DNA from: Actinomycetes bacterium
GTDB taxonomy: Bacteria > Actinomycetota > Actinomycetes > Actinomycetales > Dermatophilaceae
Direction: 5' to 3'
NCBI GenBank assembly: GCA_029778715.1
Contig: JAKOPT010000138.1
Span: 1-64,000, forward strand
Length of the DNA stretch: 64,000 nt
Under the pieces are notes generated by a model that worked only from the letters and a program-made list of their open reading frames with translations, was not told the DNA's origin and ran no database searches. Positions 10,541 through 19,559 of the stretch are shown here, in pieces. The first letter of the stretch is position 1, and each line of letters opens with the position of its first letter. A program made the translations under genes and the position numbers.

Positions 10541-11797
10541 GTGAGCCTGCTGGCACCCTCTCCCCAGGACGAACAGCGGCGGCGCGGGTTGCGCCGAATG
10601 CGCCTGGTCGCCCTTTCCTTGCTCGGGTTGGCGGCCGTCATCTTCGTGGCGACCCTGCGCCTGCCCCACGACGGCCTCTGGGGCTACGTCAACACGAGCG
10701 CCGAGGCCGCGATGGTGGGTGCGCTCGCCGACTGGTTCGCGGTGACGGCCCTCTTCCGGCATCCGCTCGGGCTGTCGATCCCGCACACGGCGATCATTCC
10801 GCGCCGCAAGAACGAGATCGGCCGCAACCTGCAGGAGTTCGTCACCGAGAACTTCCTCACCGAGGACATCGCCCGGGAACGCCTTGCCGCCGCCCGCGTC
10901 GCCGACCGGATCGGCACCTGGCTCGGCGCCCCCGACCACCGACGCAGGGTGCTCACCGAGGCGGTGCGCGTCTCCCGGGCCGGTCTGGGTCGGCTCAGCG
11001 ACGACGAGGTGCGGCAACTCGTCTCCGACTTCCTGCTGCCCCGCCTCACCAAGGAACCCGTCGCCCCCATCGCCGGCACCCTGCTCGAGGGGATCGTTGC
11101 CCAGGGCACCCATGCCGGGCTGGTCGACCTCGGGCTCGAGCACTTCCACAACTGGTTGCGCGACAACCCCGGCACGTTCGCCTCGGTCATCGGGGAGCGG
11201 GCGCCCTGGTGGACCCCGCCGTGGCTCGACGACAAGGTCATCGGGTGGAGCTACGGCCAGTTGCTCACCTGGCTCAACGACATTCACCGCGACCTGCGCC
11301 ACCCGGCCCGCCGCGCCCTTGACGACCTGCTCCGACGCCTCGCCGACGACCTGCAGACCGACCCCGAGGTCCAAGAGCGCGCCGAGGCGCTCAAGGAACG
11401 GCTCCTCACCCACCCCCAGGTGCCCGAGACCGCCCTCGCCTTGTGGAGTTCGTTCAAGGCAAGCCTGCTGGCCGCCATGGACGACGAGTCCTCCTACTTC
11501 CACGTCCGCGGCGACGAACTCCTCGAGCACATCGGCCGCCACCTGCGCGAGGACCAGATCTGGCGCGAGCGTCTCGAAGCCCGCCTCGGCGAGGCCGTCT
11601 CGTTCGTCGTCAACACCTACGGGCATGAACTGGCCGAGGTCATCTCGGTGACGGTCGACCGGTGGGACGGCAAGGAGGCCGCCGAGCGCATCGAACTTCA
11701 CGTCGGGCGCGACCTGCAGTTCATCCGCATCAACGGCACGGTCGTCGGGGCCCTGGCCGGGTTGGTCATTCACGCGCTCGCCACGCTGTTGGGGTGA
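10541..11797 (+). CDS. DUF445 family membrane-associated protein
   Basis: A 418-residue DUF445 (YjiN/YheB-like) protein of unknown biochemical role. There is an N-terminal membrane helix (about residues 25-45, LVALSLLGLAAVIFVATL) and a short hydrophobic C-terminal helix (GALAGLVIHALATLL). Between them lies the family's long helical region beginning GALADWFAVTALFRHP. GTG at 10541 is used because the upstream ATGATG in another frame hits a stop immediately. It stands alone and is followed by a strong terminator. Confidence 0.85.
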   Translation: MSLLAPSPQDEQRRRGLRRMRLVALSLLGLAAVIFVATLRLPHDGLWGYVNTSAEAAMVGALADWFAVTALFRHPLGLSIPHTAIIPRRKNEIGRNLQEFVTENFLTEDIARERLAAARVADRIGTWLGAPDHRRRVLTEAVRVSRAGLGRLSDDEVRQLVSDFLLPRLTKEPVAPIAGTLLEGIVAQGTHAGLVDLGLEHFHNWLRDNPGTFASVIGERAPWWTPPWLDDKVIGWSYGQLLTWLNDIHRDLRHPARRALDDLLRRLADDLQTDPEVQERAEALKERLLTHPQVPETALALWSSFKASLLAAMDDESSYFHVRGDELLEHIGRHLREDQIWRERLEARLGEAVSFVVNTYGHELAEVISVTVDRWDGKEAAERIELHVGRDLQFIRINGTVVGALAGLVIHALATLLG

Positions 11798-11827
11798 GGT
11801 ATGCCGCCGCGGAACGCCCCAAGACCT

Positions 11828-11888
11828 GTCGAGTGAGGAGTTTGTGTCGCCTCACGCGCCGCGAGGCGACACAAACTCCTCACTCGAC
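11828..11888. terminator. Perfect 26-bp-arm inverted repeat, bidirectional terminator
   Basis: The arm GTCGAGTGAGGAGTTTGTGT (plus CGCCTC) at 11828-11853 is perfectly complementary to 11863-11888, with a 9-nt loop. There is no T-tract. It sits 30 bp after the DUF445 stop. Part of the arm (CGACACAAACT) recurs at 19146, so it also belongs to a dispersed element. Confidence 0.7.
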
Positions 11889-12059
11889 TGTCTGCCACCC
11901 GACGCATCCGCGCGGCCCCCGGTTGCCCCGAACCGAACCGAACCGAACCGGACGGCTCACCTCGGCCCGTTCACCCTTCCCCGGACCGGCCACCCGTGCC
12001 AGGGTTAGGGCTGGCATACCCCGCACGCCGTGGGCCCGGCACTGTCGCAGGAGGACACC

Positions 12060-13265
12060 ATGACGCTCTGGCTCGACTCGCCGACCCATCGTGCCTGGCT
12101 CGAACGGGGTTTCAACGGCGTCATCGCGTTCGTGTCTCATTCGCCGCTGCCCGAAGGCGGGTTCGCCTGGCTCGACGCCGCCGGGCAGCCCATGACGGAC
12201 AAGCGCCCCCAGTTGTTCCTCACCGCCCGCATGACCCACGTGGCCGCGATCGCCGAGGCTCGCGGCATACCGGGGTCCGGCGCCCTCCTCGACCACGGCA
12301 TCGACTCCCTCCTGAGCCTGCACCGCGACCGGGAGCACGGCGGTTGGTTCACCGAGCCCGGCACGGTGACCCGCAAGTCGGCCTACGACCACGTCCACGT
12401 TGGGCTGGCCGCGGCGAGCGCGCGCCGGGTCGGGCACCCCCGGGCGATGGAGTTGTGGGAGCGTGCCGTCGAGGTCATCGACACCCACCTCTGGGACGAC
12501 CGCAGCCGCACCCTGCGCGAGTCCTTCGCCCCGGACTGGAGCGACGAGGAGGACTATCGCGGCGCCAACGCGAACATGCACGGCGTCGAGGCGTTCCTCG
12601 CGATGGGGGATGCCAGTGGCGAGGTCATCTGGCACGACCGCGCCTACGCCATCGCCGCCCGGCTCATCAACAGCGCCGCGCGCGCCCACAACTGGCTCCT
12701 CCCCGAGCACTACACCGGCGACTGGGCGCCGGTCCTCGACTACAACGCGCGCATCCCCGACCACCCGTTCCGCCCGTTCGGGGTGACCCCCGGGCATCTC
12801 CTGGAGTGGGCCCGGCTGGTCGCGGACCTGCACACCTCACCGGTCGTGCCGCACTCACCGTGGCTCGTCGAAGCCGCAACTGCCCTGTCGCGCACCGCCC
12901 TTGACGACTTGTGGGAGGTCGACCACCGGCCCGGCCTGGTCTACACCGTCGATTTCGCGGGCAAGCCGGTCTCCCGGCTGCGGCTTCACTGGCCGGTCTG
13001 CGAGGCGATCCAGACGTGCGCGACCCTGTTCCGCATCACCGGCGATGTCCACTGGGCCCGGTGGTACGAGCGGGTCTGGGACCACGCCGCCCGCTACTTC
13101 ATCGACGAGCGTGGCACCTGGCTCAACGCACTCGACGAGCAGTTGCGGCCGAGCGACCAGGTGTGGCCGGGCCGCCCGGACGTCTACCACTGCAGCGGTG
13201 CGCTTCTCGCCGGGTTGGGGCCGTCGTGGCCGTCGCCGTCGCGGTGGAACCGGGTGTTGTCCTAG
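12060..13265 (+). CDS. AGE-family sugar isomerase/epimerase (mannose or sulfoquinovose isomerase type)
   Basis: A 401-residue (alpha/alpha)6-barrel protein of the N-acylglucosamine 2-epimerase superfamily. Landmarks are RPQLFLTARMTH near the N-terminus, YDHVHVGLAAAS, ANMHGVEAFLAMG, and RLHWPVCEAI toward the C-terminus; the His residues in these motifs are the expected acid/base catalysts. The pattern fits aldose-ketose isomerases (D-mannose isomerase, YihS-like) better than renin-binding epimerases. The start ATG has an AGGAGG 7 bp upstream. Substrate cannot be fixed from sequence alone. Monocistronic. Confidence 0.82.
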   Translation: MTLWLDSPTHRAWLERGFNGVIAFVSHSPLPEGGFAWLDAAGQPMTDKRPQLFLTARMTHVAAIAEARGIPGSGALLDHGIDSLLSLHRDREHGGWFTEPGTVTRKSAYDHVHVGLAAASARRVGHPRAMELWERAVEVIDTHLWDDRSRTLRESFAPDWSDEEDYRGANANMHGVEAFLAMGDASGEVIWHDRAYAIAARLINSAARAHNWLLPEHYTGDWAPVLDYNARIPDHPFRPFGVTPGHLLEWARLVADLHTSPVVPHSPWLVEAATALSRTALDDLWEVDHRPGLVYTVDFAGKPVSRLRLHWPVCEAIQTCATLFRITGDVHWARWYERVWDHAARYFIDERGTWLNALDEQLRPSDQVWPGRPDVYHCSGALLAGLGPSWPSPSRWNRVLS

Positions 13266-13440
13266 CCGGTATGCCGCCCCGGCCCGGTATGCCGCGCCCG
13301 CCCGGTCCCAGCGGGGTCGCCGACCCGAGCCCGGCTGGGACTTGGCCCTGCGGCATACGCCATGGCTGGTATGCCGCAATCAACCGTTGGGTTGATCTCT
13401 CCCGGTGCGGGACGTCGCCTCCGGTCGCCAGACTGTCCCC

Positions 13441-15618
13441 GTGAAAAAGTCGCGCGCCTCCGTGAAGAATCCACGTTCGGTCGTCATCGTCGCCTTGCTC
13501 ATCGTCGTCGCCTGGTTCGGCATCGGCGGGGTCGGCGGAGGCTCGGTTGGCAAGTTGTCGCAGGTGCAGAAGAACGACACGAGTGAGTTCCTGCCCAAAG
13601 AGGCCGAGAGCGTGACGGTCGCCGCCGAGGCGGCGAAGTTCCAGGGCGAACACGCCCTGCCCCTGCTCATCGTCGCCGAACGCCCGGCCGGACTCACCCG
13701 CGAGGACCTTGCCGCGGTCGGCGCGATGGCCCAGAAACTGCCGACGGTGACCGTGCCCAAAGCCGGGGGCACGGTGGGGGACTACCTCACCTCGCTCAAA
13801 CCCGCGGTCATTCCCAGCCAGGACGGGCAAGGGGTGCTCGTCGCGGTGTCGTTGGACCAGGCCAAGGTGTCGACGACCGATGCCAAGGGCAGTAGGCCGC
13901 TGGGGGCGGTCGTCGAGGCAGTGCGCGGGGCGGTCAGTGCCGACCTGGGTGCCTCCGGGCTGTCGACCCACGTGACCGGCCCGGCGGGGTTCGTCGCCGA
14001 CATCGTCCAGGCCTTTGCCGGCATCGACGGCATCCTTCTCGGCGTCACCCTCGCCGTGGTCCTCGTCATTCTCCTCGTCGTCTATCGCAGCCCGGTGCTG
14101 CCGTTCGCCGTGCTCATGTCGGCGGTGTTCGGGCTCTCCCTCGCCGGAATGGTCGTCTACCCGCTGGCCAAGGCCGGGCACATCGACCTCTCCGGGCAGA
14201 GCCAGGGAATCATGTTCATCCTCTCCGTGGGGGCCGCCACCGACTACGCGCTGCTCCTCGTGGCCCGCTACAAGGAGGAACTCCACGAATACGAGTCGCC
14301 GTGGGAGGCAATGAAGGTGGCTTGGCGGGCCGCGGTGGCTCCCATCCTCGCCAGCGGCACGACCGTCATCCTCGGCCTGCTCTGCCTGCTCCTGGCCCAA
14401 CTGGGGAGCACCCGCGGTCTGGGCCCGGTCGGTGCGTTCGGCATCCTCGGCTCGATGGCGGCCTCGCTCACCCTGCTGCCGGCCCTGCTCGTGCTCGGGC
14501 GGCGCTGGATCTTCTGGCCGCGCATCCCGCGCTTCGACCACATCTCCCCGTCGGAGGCCGTGACGGAGGCGCTGCGCCCCGACACCCCGAGCAAGGGGTG
14601 GGCCCGGGTCGCTCGCGGGGTCGGGCGTCACCCGCGCCGCACCTGGATCATCACCGCGCTCGCCCTGGCCGCCGCCGCCGCGTTCGTGCCGACCTTCAAA
14701 CAGGACGGCATCACCGCGAGCGAGACCTTCCGCACCCAGGTCGAATCCGTCACCGGCCAGACGGCGCTCGAACGGCACTTCCCCGCGGGCGCCGGCTCCC
14801 CGGTCCAGGTCCTCGTCCCCGAAGACAAGGTGACCCAGACGCTCGAGGTGATCTCGCGGCATACCGATCTCAAGGATGCGTATGCCGGGGTGGCCCCCGG
14901 TGCGCCCGCGAAAGTCGTCGACGGCCAGGTCCTCGTCCAGGCGACCCTGACGATGCCCGGCGAAAGCCCGGCCGCGGGCGCCGTCATCGAACGGCTCCGC
15001 ACCGACCTCGACGCGGTCTCGCCGCAGGCGCTCGTCGGCGGGCGGGCGGCCGAAGCCCAGGATGTGCGCTCCGCGAGCGACCGTGACTTCCGGGTCCTCG
15101 TGCCGGCTATCACGTTCGTCGTGTTCCTCGTCCTCATCCTGCTGCTGCGGGCGCTGGTCGCGCCGCTGCTGCTCATCGTGGCCAACCTGCTCTCGTTCGC
15201 CGCAACGATCGGGATCAGCGCGCTCATGTTCAACCACGTGTTCAAGTTCGCCAACGCCGACCCTTCGACGATGACGATCGCGTTCGTGTTCCTCGTCGCC
15301 CTCGGCGTGGATTACTCGATCTTCCTCATGACCCGGGCGCGTGAGGAGGTGCCGCGGCGCGGCACCCGGCAGGGCATCCTGGCCGCGCTCGCCGTCACCG
15401 GTGGGGTCATCACGAGTGCGGGAATCGTGCTCGCGGCGACCTTCGGGGCGTTGGCGGTGATCCCGTTGCTGTTCCTCGTGCAGACAGCGTTCATCGTCGC
15501 GTTCGGGGTGCTCATCGACACCCTCATCGTGCGTTCGCTGCTCGTGCCGGCCGTGGTGCATGACCTCGGCGACCGCACCTGGTGGCCGAGTCGGCTGCGC
15601 AAGGTCGCTGCCGACTGA
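13441..15618 (+). CDS. MMPL/RND-family membrane transporter
   Basis: A 725-residue protein with two repeats of one membrane helix, an extracytoplasmic domain and five membrane helices, the standard MMPL layout. The SVGAATDYALLLVARYKEEL and VALGVDYSIFLMTRAREE segments are the paired proton-relay helices, with Asp-Tyr motifs. MMPL proteins export lipids, siderophores or drugs; no biosynthetic neighbour points to a cargo. The start is GTG at 13441 (VKKSRASVKNPR), directly before the first helix. The 175 bp upstream contain four GTATGCCG/CGGCATAC motifs and no gene. Confidence 0.88.
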   Translation: MKKSRASVKNPRSVVIVALLIVVAWFGIGGVGGGSVGKLSQVQKNDTSEFLPKEAESVTVAAEAAKFQGEHALPLLIVAERPAGLTREDLAAVGAMAQKLPTVTVPKAGGTVGDYLTSLKPAVIPSQDGQGVLVAVSLDQAKVSTTDAKGSRPLGAVVEAVRGAVSADLGASGLSTHVTGPAGFVADIVQAFAGIDGILLGVTLAVVLVILLVVYRSPVLPFAVLMSAVFGLSLAGMVVYPLAKAGHIDLSGQSQGIMFILSVGAATDYALLLVARYKEELHEYESPWEAMKVAWRAAVAPILASGTTVILGLLCLLLAQLGSTRGLGPVGAFGILGSMAASLTLLPALLVLGRRWIFWPRIPRFDHISPSEAVTEALRPDTPSKGWARVARGVGRHPRRTWIITALALAAAAAFVPTFKQDGITASETFRTQVESVTGQTALERHFPAGAGSPVQVLVPEDKVTQTLEVISRHTDLKDAYAGVAPGAPAKVVDGQVLVQATLTMPGESPAAGAVIERLRTDLDAVSPQALVGGRAAEAQDVRSASDRDFRVLVPAITFVVFLVLILLLRALVAPLLLIVANLLSFAATIGISALMFNHVFKFANADPSTMTIAFVFLVALGVDYSIFLMTRAREEVPRRGTRQGILAALAVTGGVITSAGIVLAATFGALAVIPLLFLVQTAFIVAFGVLIDTLIVRSLLVPAVVHDLGDRTWWPSRLRKVAAD

Positions 15619-15701
15619 GGTCGCGTTCGCGCGGTGGCCGGCGCGCCAGGCCCGCGCCTGGCCATCGCGCCAGGCCCGTGTCAGATCCGCGCCGGACCCG
15701 T

Positions 15702-15738
15702 GTCAGGCCGCGTCTCGGCATCCGGGACGCGGCCTGAC
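15702..15738 (+). terminator. Hairpin terminator after MMPL gene
   Basis: GTCAGGCCGCGTC (15702-15714) pairs perfectly with 15726-15738 around an 11-nt loop, 84 bp after the MMPL stop. The DNA between the stop and the hairpin is short direct repeats of CGCGCCAGGCCCG type with no gene. Confidence 0.65.
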
Positions 15739-15833
15739 GCCACCCTGCGTCCCATCGGACGCTCGGCTGTCGGGCAGGCAACGTCGAGACGGCATTCAGG
15801 AAACTCTCGGAATTCGCCCCTACGCTCACCGCC

Positions 15834-16748
15834 GTGTTTGACTCAATCCTTGGTTTGCCGCTGCACCCCCTCGTGGTCCATGCGGTCGTCGTGTTGCTCC
15901 CGTTGGCTGCGCTGGGTGTCATCGCCCTCACCGTGGTCCCTCGCTGGCGGCAGCGGTATGCCGCGCTCGTCCTCATCGCGCTGGTGGTTGCCACTGGGTC
16001 GGCGTTCGTCGCGAAGGAGTCCGGTGAGGCCCTGGCGCGCGTCGTCGGGGAACCCGGTGACCATGGCGAGTGGGGCGACCTGGTGCCGATCGCGGCGTTC
16101 GCGCTGCTCGTGGTGGGGGGCGCCTGGCTGGCTACCGTCATGTGGGGCGGCCGGAGCGGTCGCCGCGGCGCCACGAGTGCGGCCATTGCATCCAGTAGCG
16201 GAGCAGAGGGGGAGGCGGCACCCGCGAGGGATCGCGCACCGAAATCCCAGCGTTCGGGGCTCGGCTCGACCCTTTTCGGCGCGGCCGCGTCCTTGGTGGC
16301 GCTCGCGGTCCTCGGGGTGACGATGGCTGCGGGGCACACCGGCGCCAAGGCCGCCTGGTCCGAGGTCGACATGTCCAAGACGGGCTCGACCGCCTCACCC
16401 TCGGTGTCCCCGTCTCCGTCGGTGTCGGCGTCAGCGTCCGCCAGTGGCTCGGCCTCGCCGTCGGCTTCTGCCAGTGGGTCGGCGAGTGCGCCCAGCGCAT
16501 CGCCCACAGAAGCCACGTACACCATGGCCCAGGTGGCCAAGCACGCCACCAGCAGCTCTTGCTGGAGCGCCATCAACGGTTCGGTCTACGACCTGACCCA
16601 GTGGCTGTCTCAGCACCCCGGTGGCGCGAGCCCGATCCGGTCGATCTGCGGCCGCGACGGCAGCACCGCCTTCAACCAGCGGCACGCGAACACGGCCGAG
16701 GCTCAGGACACCCTGCCCCACTTCAAGATCGGCACCCTCGCTCCCTGA
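15834..16748 (+). CDS. DUF2231 membrane domain fused to a cytochrome b5-like heme domain
   Basis: A 304-residue fusion. The N-terminal half (LPLHPLVVHAVVVLLPLAALG) is a DUF2231-type membrane domain with about four helices. A Ser/Ala/Pro-rich linker (~185-225) follows. Residues ~228-302 form a cytochrome b5-like domain with the two heme ligands His261 (in QHPGG) and His284 (in QRHAN). Two Cys (SSCW, SICG) in that domain could form a disulfide. A membrane-anchored electron-transfer role facing outside is inferred. GTG start at 15834. Confidence 0.83.
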   Translation: MFDSILGLPLHPLVVHAVVVLLPLAALGVIALTVVPRWRQRYAALVLIALVVATGSAFVAKESGEALARVVGEPGDHGEWGDLVPIAAFALLVVGGAWLATVMWGGRSGRRGATSAAIASSSGAEGEAAPARDRAPKSQRSGLGSTLFGAAASLVALAVLGVTMAAGHTGAKAAWSEVDMSKTGSTASPSVSPSPSVSASASASGSASPSASASGSASAPSASPTEATYTMAQVAKHATSSSCWSAINGSVYDLTQWLSQHPGGASPIRSICGRDGSTAFNQRHANTAEAQDTLPHFKIGTLAP

Positions 16749-16770
16749 CCGGGGCACTCTCGACGCCAAC

Positions 16771-17544
16771 TCAGCGATCGTGGGCGGGCCGCGGGTCTTC
16801 CGCGGCCCGCTGCGCCGTTGTAGCGAGGAAACCGAGCATCGCGGTGGCATCTTTCGTGCGATAGAAGCCCACCATGGTGGCATTGAACGTATGCCGTGCC
16901 GCCGCCGGGATCGAGAGCGCGTCGAGTCCGTGGCTGAGCAGGTGGCCGTTCATCATGGCCCGGCCGGTGCGCTTGTTTCCGTCGAAATAGAACTGGTGCA
17001 AGGCGGCGAAGAGGAAGTACAAACGTGCCTGCCCGGTCACCGTGGGGGTCGCCGCGATGGCTTCGAGGCCCGCGGCATACAGGGTGGTGAGATTGGCCGC
17101 GCCCGCCTCCGTGAGTGGGGGTATGTGCCTCCCGTGTTCGCCGAGGTAGACCGACGGCGTGGTCGTTTCCTGGCCCTCACCGCGGAACAGGCCGGCGTCG
17201 AAGGCTTCGTCGCGGGCCAGGACGGCGTGGATGGTGTGGCTCGTGGTCTTGTCGAGGGCGAAGGCACCTGATTTGACGAGCGACACGAGCAGCCGTGAGG
17301 AGTCGATGAGGCCCCGCACCTGGGCTTCGTCGCTCAGTTTGTGCCCCCCCACGGTTACGCCGTCCATGAGGGTCAGCACATCCGGATAGGTGAACGGGTT
17401 GCCTTCCAACTGGGCGGCATCCCAGACGAACTCGGGTAGCGCGCGCTGATAGCGCCACAGGACGCGCTCGACGCTCGATGCAGGCGGATCGGCAGGGGGC
17501 AGCACCGACGCGTCATAGGTGAAGCCCAACACGGGGTCGGTCAT
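16771..17544 (-). CDS. Fic-domain protein (AMP-transferase family)
   Basis: A 257-residue protein with the Fic active-site loop HQFYFDGNKRTGR (catalytic His183). The usual HPFxxGNGR is read here as HxFxxGNKR, as in Doc- and SoFic-like members. An N-terminal EGN (47-49) matches the core of the (S/T)xxxE(G/N) autoinhibitory helix, with Ala at the S/T position, so it may be a self-inhibited (class II) enzyme. It would transfer AMP or another phosphate-containing group to a target protein. The start ATG at 17544 has GGGAGG about 8 bp upstream. It lies immediately 3' of tRNA-Lys with no antitoxin gene beside it. Confidence 0.85.
   Translation of the reverse strand: MTDPVLGFTYDASVLPPADPPASSVERVLWRYQRALPEFVWDAAQLEGNPFTYPDVLTLMDGVTVGGHKLSDEAQVRGLIDSSRLLVSLVKSGAFALDKTTSHTIHAVLARDEAFDAGLFRGEGQETTTPSVYLGEHGRHIPPLTEAGAANLTTLYAAGLEAIAATPTVTGQARLYFLFAALHQFYFDGNKRTGRAMMNGHLLSHGLDALSIPAAARHTFNATMVGFYRTKDATAMLGFLATTAQRAAEDPRPAHDR
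16784..16810. terminator. Hairpin between convergent b5 and Fic genes
   Basis: GCGGGCCGCGG (16784-16794) pairs perfectly with 16800-16810 around a 5-nt loop. It overlaps the last codons of the Fic gene and probably terminates transcripts from both sides, since the two convergent genes are only 22 bp apart. Confidence 0.55.
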
Positions 17545-17636
17545 CGCAGTCGGCCTCCCTTCCGGCGTCACGCTACCGGAGCCGCGCGCGCTGGACCTTC
17601 GCCGTGGGAACGAAGCGAAGGACATGGCCTGGTCGG

Positions 17637-17708
17637 TGGGCCCCGTGGGACTCGAACCCACAACCTACGGATTAAAAGTCCGCAGCTCTGCCATTGAGCT
17701 AGAGGCCC
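17637..17708 (-). tRNA. tRNA-Lys (anticodon TTT)
   Basis: All four arms fold: acceptor GGGCCTC/GGGGCCC with one U-G pair, D-stem GCTC/GAGC, anticodon stem GCGGA/TCCGT with loop CTTTTAA giving anticodon UUU, and T-stem GTGGG/CCCAC around TTCGAGT. The discriminator is A and CCA is not encoded (the genomic sequence continues ACCG). 72 nt. Confidence 0.95.
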
Positions 17709-17839
17709 GCGCTCTTTCCGCTGCCGCACCGGGTCACCGTCACCCACCGCGACGGTGAGCCGACGGCCTGCGCACGCGGGCGGCATACCGAAAGTCGCAC
17801 CGCTTAGGGTACCTGCCCCGCGCTGTCACACTGGACCAC

Positions 17840-18496
17840 GTGACCACCTCCTCGGGCGCCACTGGGCCGCGCCGCACGCCGCGGCGACCGGTGCCGTTCG
17901 GGCCGGAGGACCTCGAGGCCAACGGCGGCACCCTCCCCGGCCCCGCCGAGATCACCGAAATCGCACACCACACCGCCGCCATTCTCGTGGGCACCGGGCG
18001 CGCCGCCCGCGACCCCGAGGTGACGGCGCGATTGGTCGCCCTCGTCGATGACCTGGGCCTCGACACCGTCGCCGACCTGTGGGCCGGACGCCCCGCCCGC
18101 TCGCTGCCGGGGGCTTTGTGGCGCCTCTACGCGTTGCGAGAGTGGGTGCGGCGCAACCCGATTGAGGCCAGCCGTGAGTATGCCGCGGGCATCCGGTTCA
18201 CGGACGTCGCCCACGCGGTGGCCGGGATCGCCGAACCGCCGTCCCCCGAGGAACTCGTGCGCGTCGTGGACGCCATCCTGACGGGGGTGTTCCAGGGCGA
18301 TTTGGCGGTGGCTCTCGAGCGAGCTGCGGCCTTCTGCCTGGTGCTCGCCGCCGGACGCGCCGAGGTGGCGCATGACCGGGACGTCGATGATCGCGCCGGG
18401 GCCTCCCAACTCACCGCGTCGGCGGCGGCGATCCAGACCACCGGCGCCGACCTGGTGGCCGCGGCGGCCCAGTGGCGGGCGGGCACCCTCGACTGA
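17840..18496 (+). CDS. Conserved actinobacterial hypothetical protein
   Basis: A 218-residue soluble protein starting at GTG 17840, divergent from tRNA-Lys. It is mostly helical, with a basic Arg/Pro-rich N-terminus and motifs such as WRLYALREWVRRNPIEAS and HAVAGIAEPPSPEELVRVVD. No catalytic motif, signal peptide or membrane segment is visible. GC and codon use match its neighbours, and the reading frame is uninterrupted, so it is probably a real gene. I cannot assign a function. Confidence 0.65.
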   Translation: MTTSSGATGPRRTPRRPVPFGPEDLEANGGTLPGPAEITEIAHHTAAILVGTGRAARDPEVTARLVALVDDLGLDTVADLWAGRPARSLPGALWRLYALREWVRRNPIEASREYAAGIRFTDVAHAVAGIAEPPSPEELVRVVDAILTGVFQGDLAVALERAAAFCLVLAAGRAEVAHDRDVDDRAGASQLTASAAAIQTTGADLVAAAAQWRAGTLD

Positions 18497-18600
18497 GTCG
18501 GCGCCGCTCGTCTGGGCCGGTGCGGCCTTTGCGAGTGGTGTGGTCGGCCTGCTCGCCTGAGCAGGCACTCGCGAATGAGTCCGCCTGGCTGGACTGGTCC

Positions 18601-18876
18601 GGCTCGACTGGGGCTGGGACTCTTCGACTGTGCTGGCCTGGCGTGCTCACTGCGTGGCGCGGGTGTTCTTCGTGCTGGTTACCGTGCCGGAGGTGGGGTG
18701 ATCGCCCCACCTTTCGCAGGGGAGCCTGCATGAGGTGCGGCTCGACTGGGGCTGGGACTCTTCGACTGTGCTGGCCTGGCGTGCTCACTGCGTGGCGCGG
18801 GTGTTCTTCGTGCTGGTTACCGTGCCGGAGGTGGGGTAATCGCCCCGCTTTTCGCAGGGGAGCCTGCACGAGGTAT
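18601..18876 (+). repeat. 138-bp tandem duplication containing a family-B palindrome
   Basis: Two adjacent copies (18601-18738 and 18739-18876) differ at a few positions. Each contains the palindrome GGTGGGGTGATCGCCCCACC (slightly decayed in copy 2, GGTGGGGTAATCGCCCCGCT) flanked by ACCGTGCCGGA and TTTCGCAGGGG. The same palindrome family occurs at 25.8, 40.9-41.1 and 60.0 kb. Confidence 0.9.
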
Positions 18877-19033
18877 GGCGCCGGTCTTCGGCCGCGCGCC
18901 TCATAGGCCACTTGCATCCCAACATGCACAGGGCTTCCATGGATTTGTGGGATCGGTGCTCTTTGACCTCCCGCCGGGGTCGTTCCACCTCACGTCTAGG
19001 CCAGTCCGCCCGGGTTCAGCGCCGGGAGTGGGC

Positions 19034-19083
19034 CTTGGCTGCAGCTTGATGGTCGTCCCGACGACCACCAGGCATCAGCCAAG
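19034..19083. repeat. 50-bp palindromic element (family C)
   Basis: CTTGGCTG (19034-19041) pairs with CAGCCAAG (19076-19083), and inside it TGGTCGT (19050-19056) pairs with ACGACCA (19061-19067). It has the same length, ends and inner TGGTCGT/ACCACC motif as the element at 37046-37095, so these are two members of one family. Confidence 0.65.
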
Positions 19084-19299
19084 CGCTCATCTCTCATCCC
19101 ACAGCGACCTGCTGCGGGTGACCGGGCAATAGGTGGGGTGATCACGACACAAACTGCACGGTAGCGCGACCCGAGGCCGAGCCCCGAGTGGCAGGAGGGC
19201 CCAGTTCGGCGAGCGGCAAGGCGGCGGCATATCCCGCGCGCTGAGGGGCGGACGCACGTGCCGCGAGGTGGCAGCGGACACGGGCTCGGGAGGGGGTGC

Positions 19300-19495
19300 C
19301 AAGGGGCGGGCGCGGAGGGGACGGCGGAGGCGCATGCCGGGGGGCGTGCGCGGAGGGGACGGCGGAGACGCGTGCCGGGGGGCGGTCGCGGAGGGGGCGG
19401 CGGAGGCGCGTGGGGCGGGGACGGCGGAGACGCGTGCGGCGGGGGGCGGGCGCGGAGGGGACGGCGGAGGCGCGTGCGGTGGGGGCGGCATACCG
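19300..19495 (+). repeat. G-rich degenerate tandem repeat
   Basis: Repeats of about 25-60 bp built on GCGGAGGGGACGGCGGAGGC and GGGGGGCGG. The plus strand is almost pure purine plus C, with many runs of 3-6 G, so it could form G-quadruplexes. No gene is supported here on either strand. Confidence 0.7.
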
Positions 19496-19559
19496 AACGG
19501 GGGAAGGCGACCGCAAACCCGGCGGCACTTTCGGGAACACCCAACCGGCTCCCGTGCGT

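Noticed and set aside
11929-11950. CCGAA short tandem repeat before the AGE-family gene
   Set aside because: Only about four units; likely simple slippage with no sign of function.
13123-15561. Very long minus-strand open frame (812 codons) opposite the MMPL gene
   Set aside because: It is rich in His, Arg, Glu and Gly with no domain or signal, as expected for the antisense of a GC-rich gene; the plus strand encodes a clear transporter.
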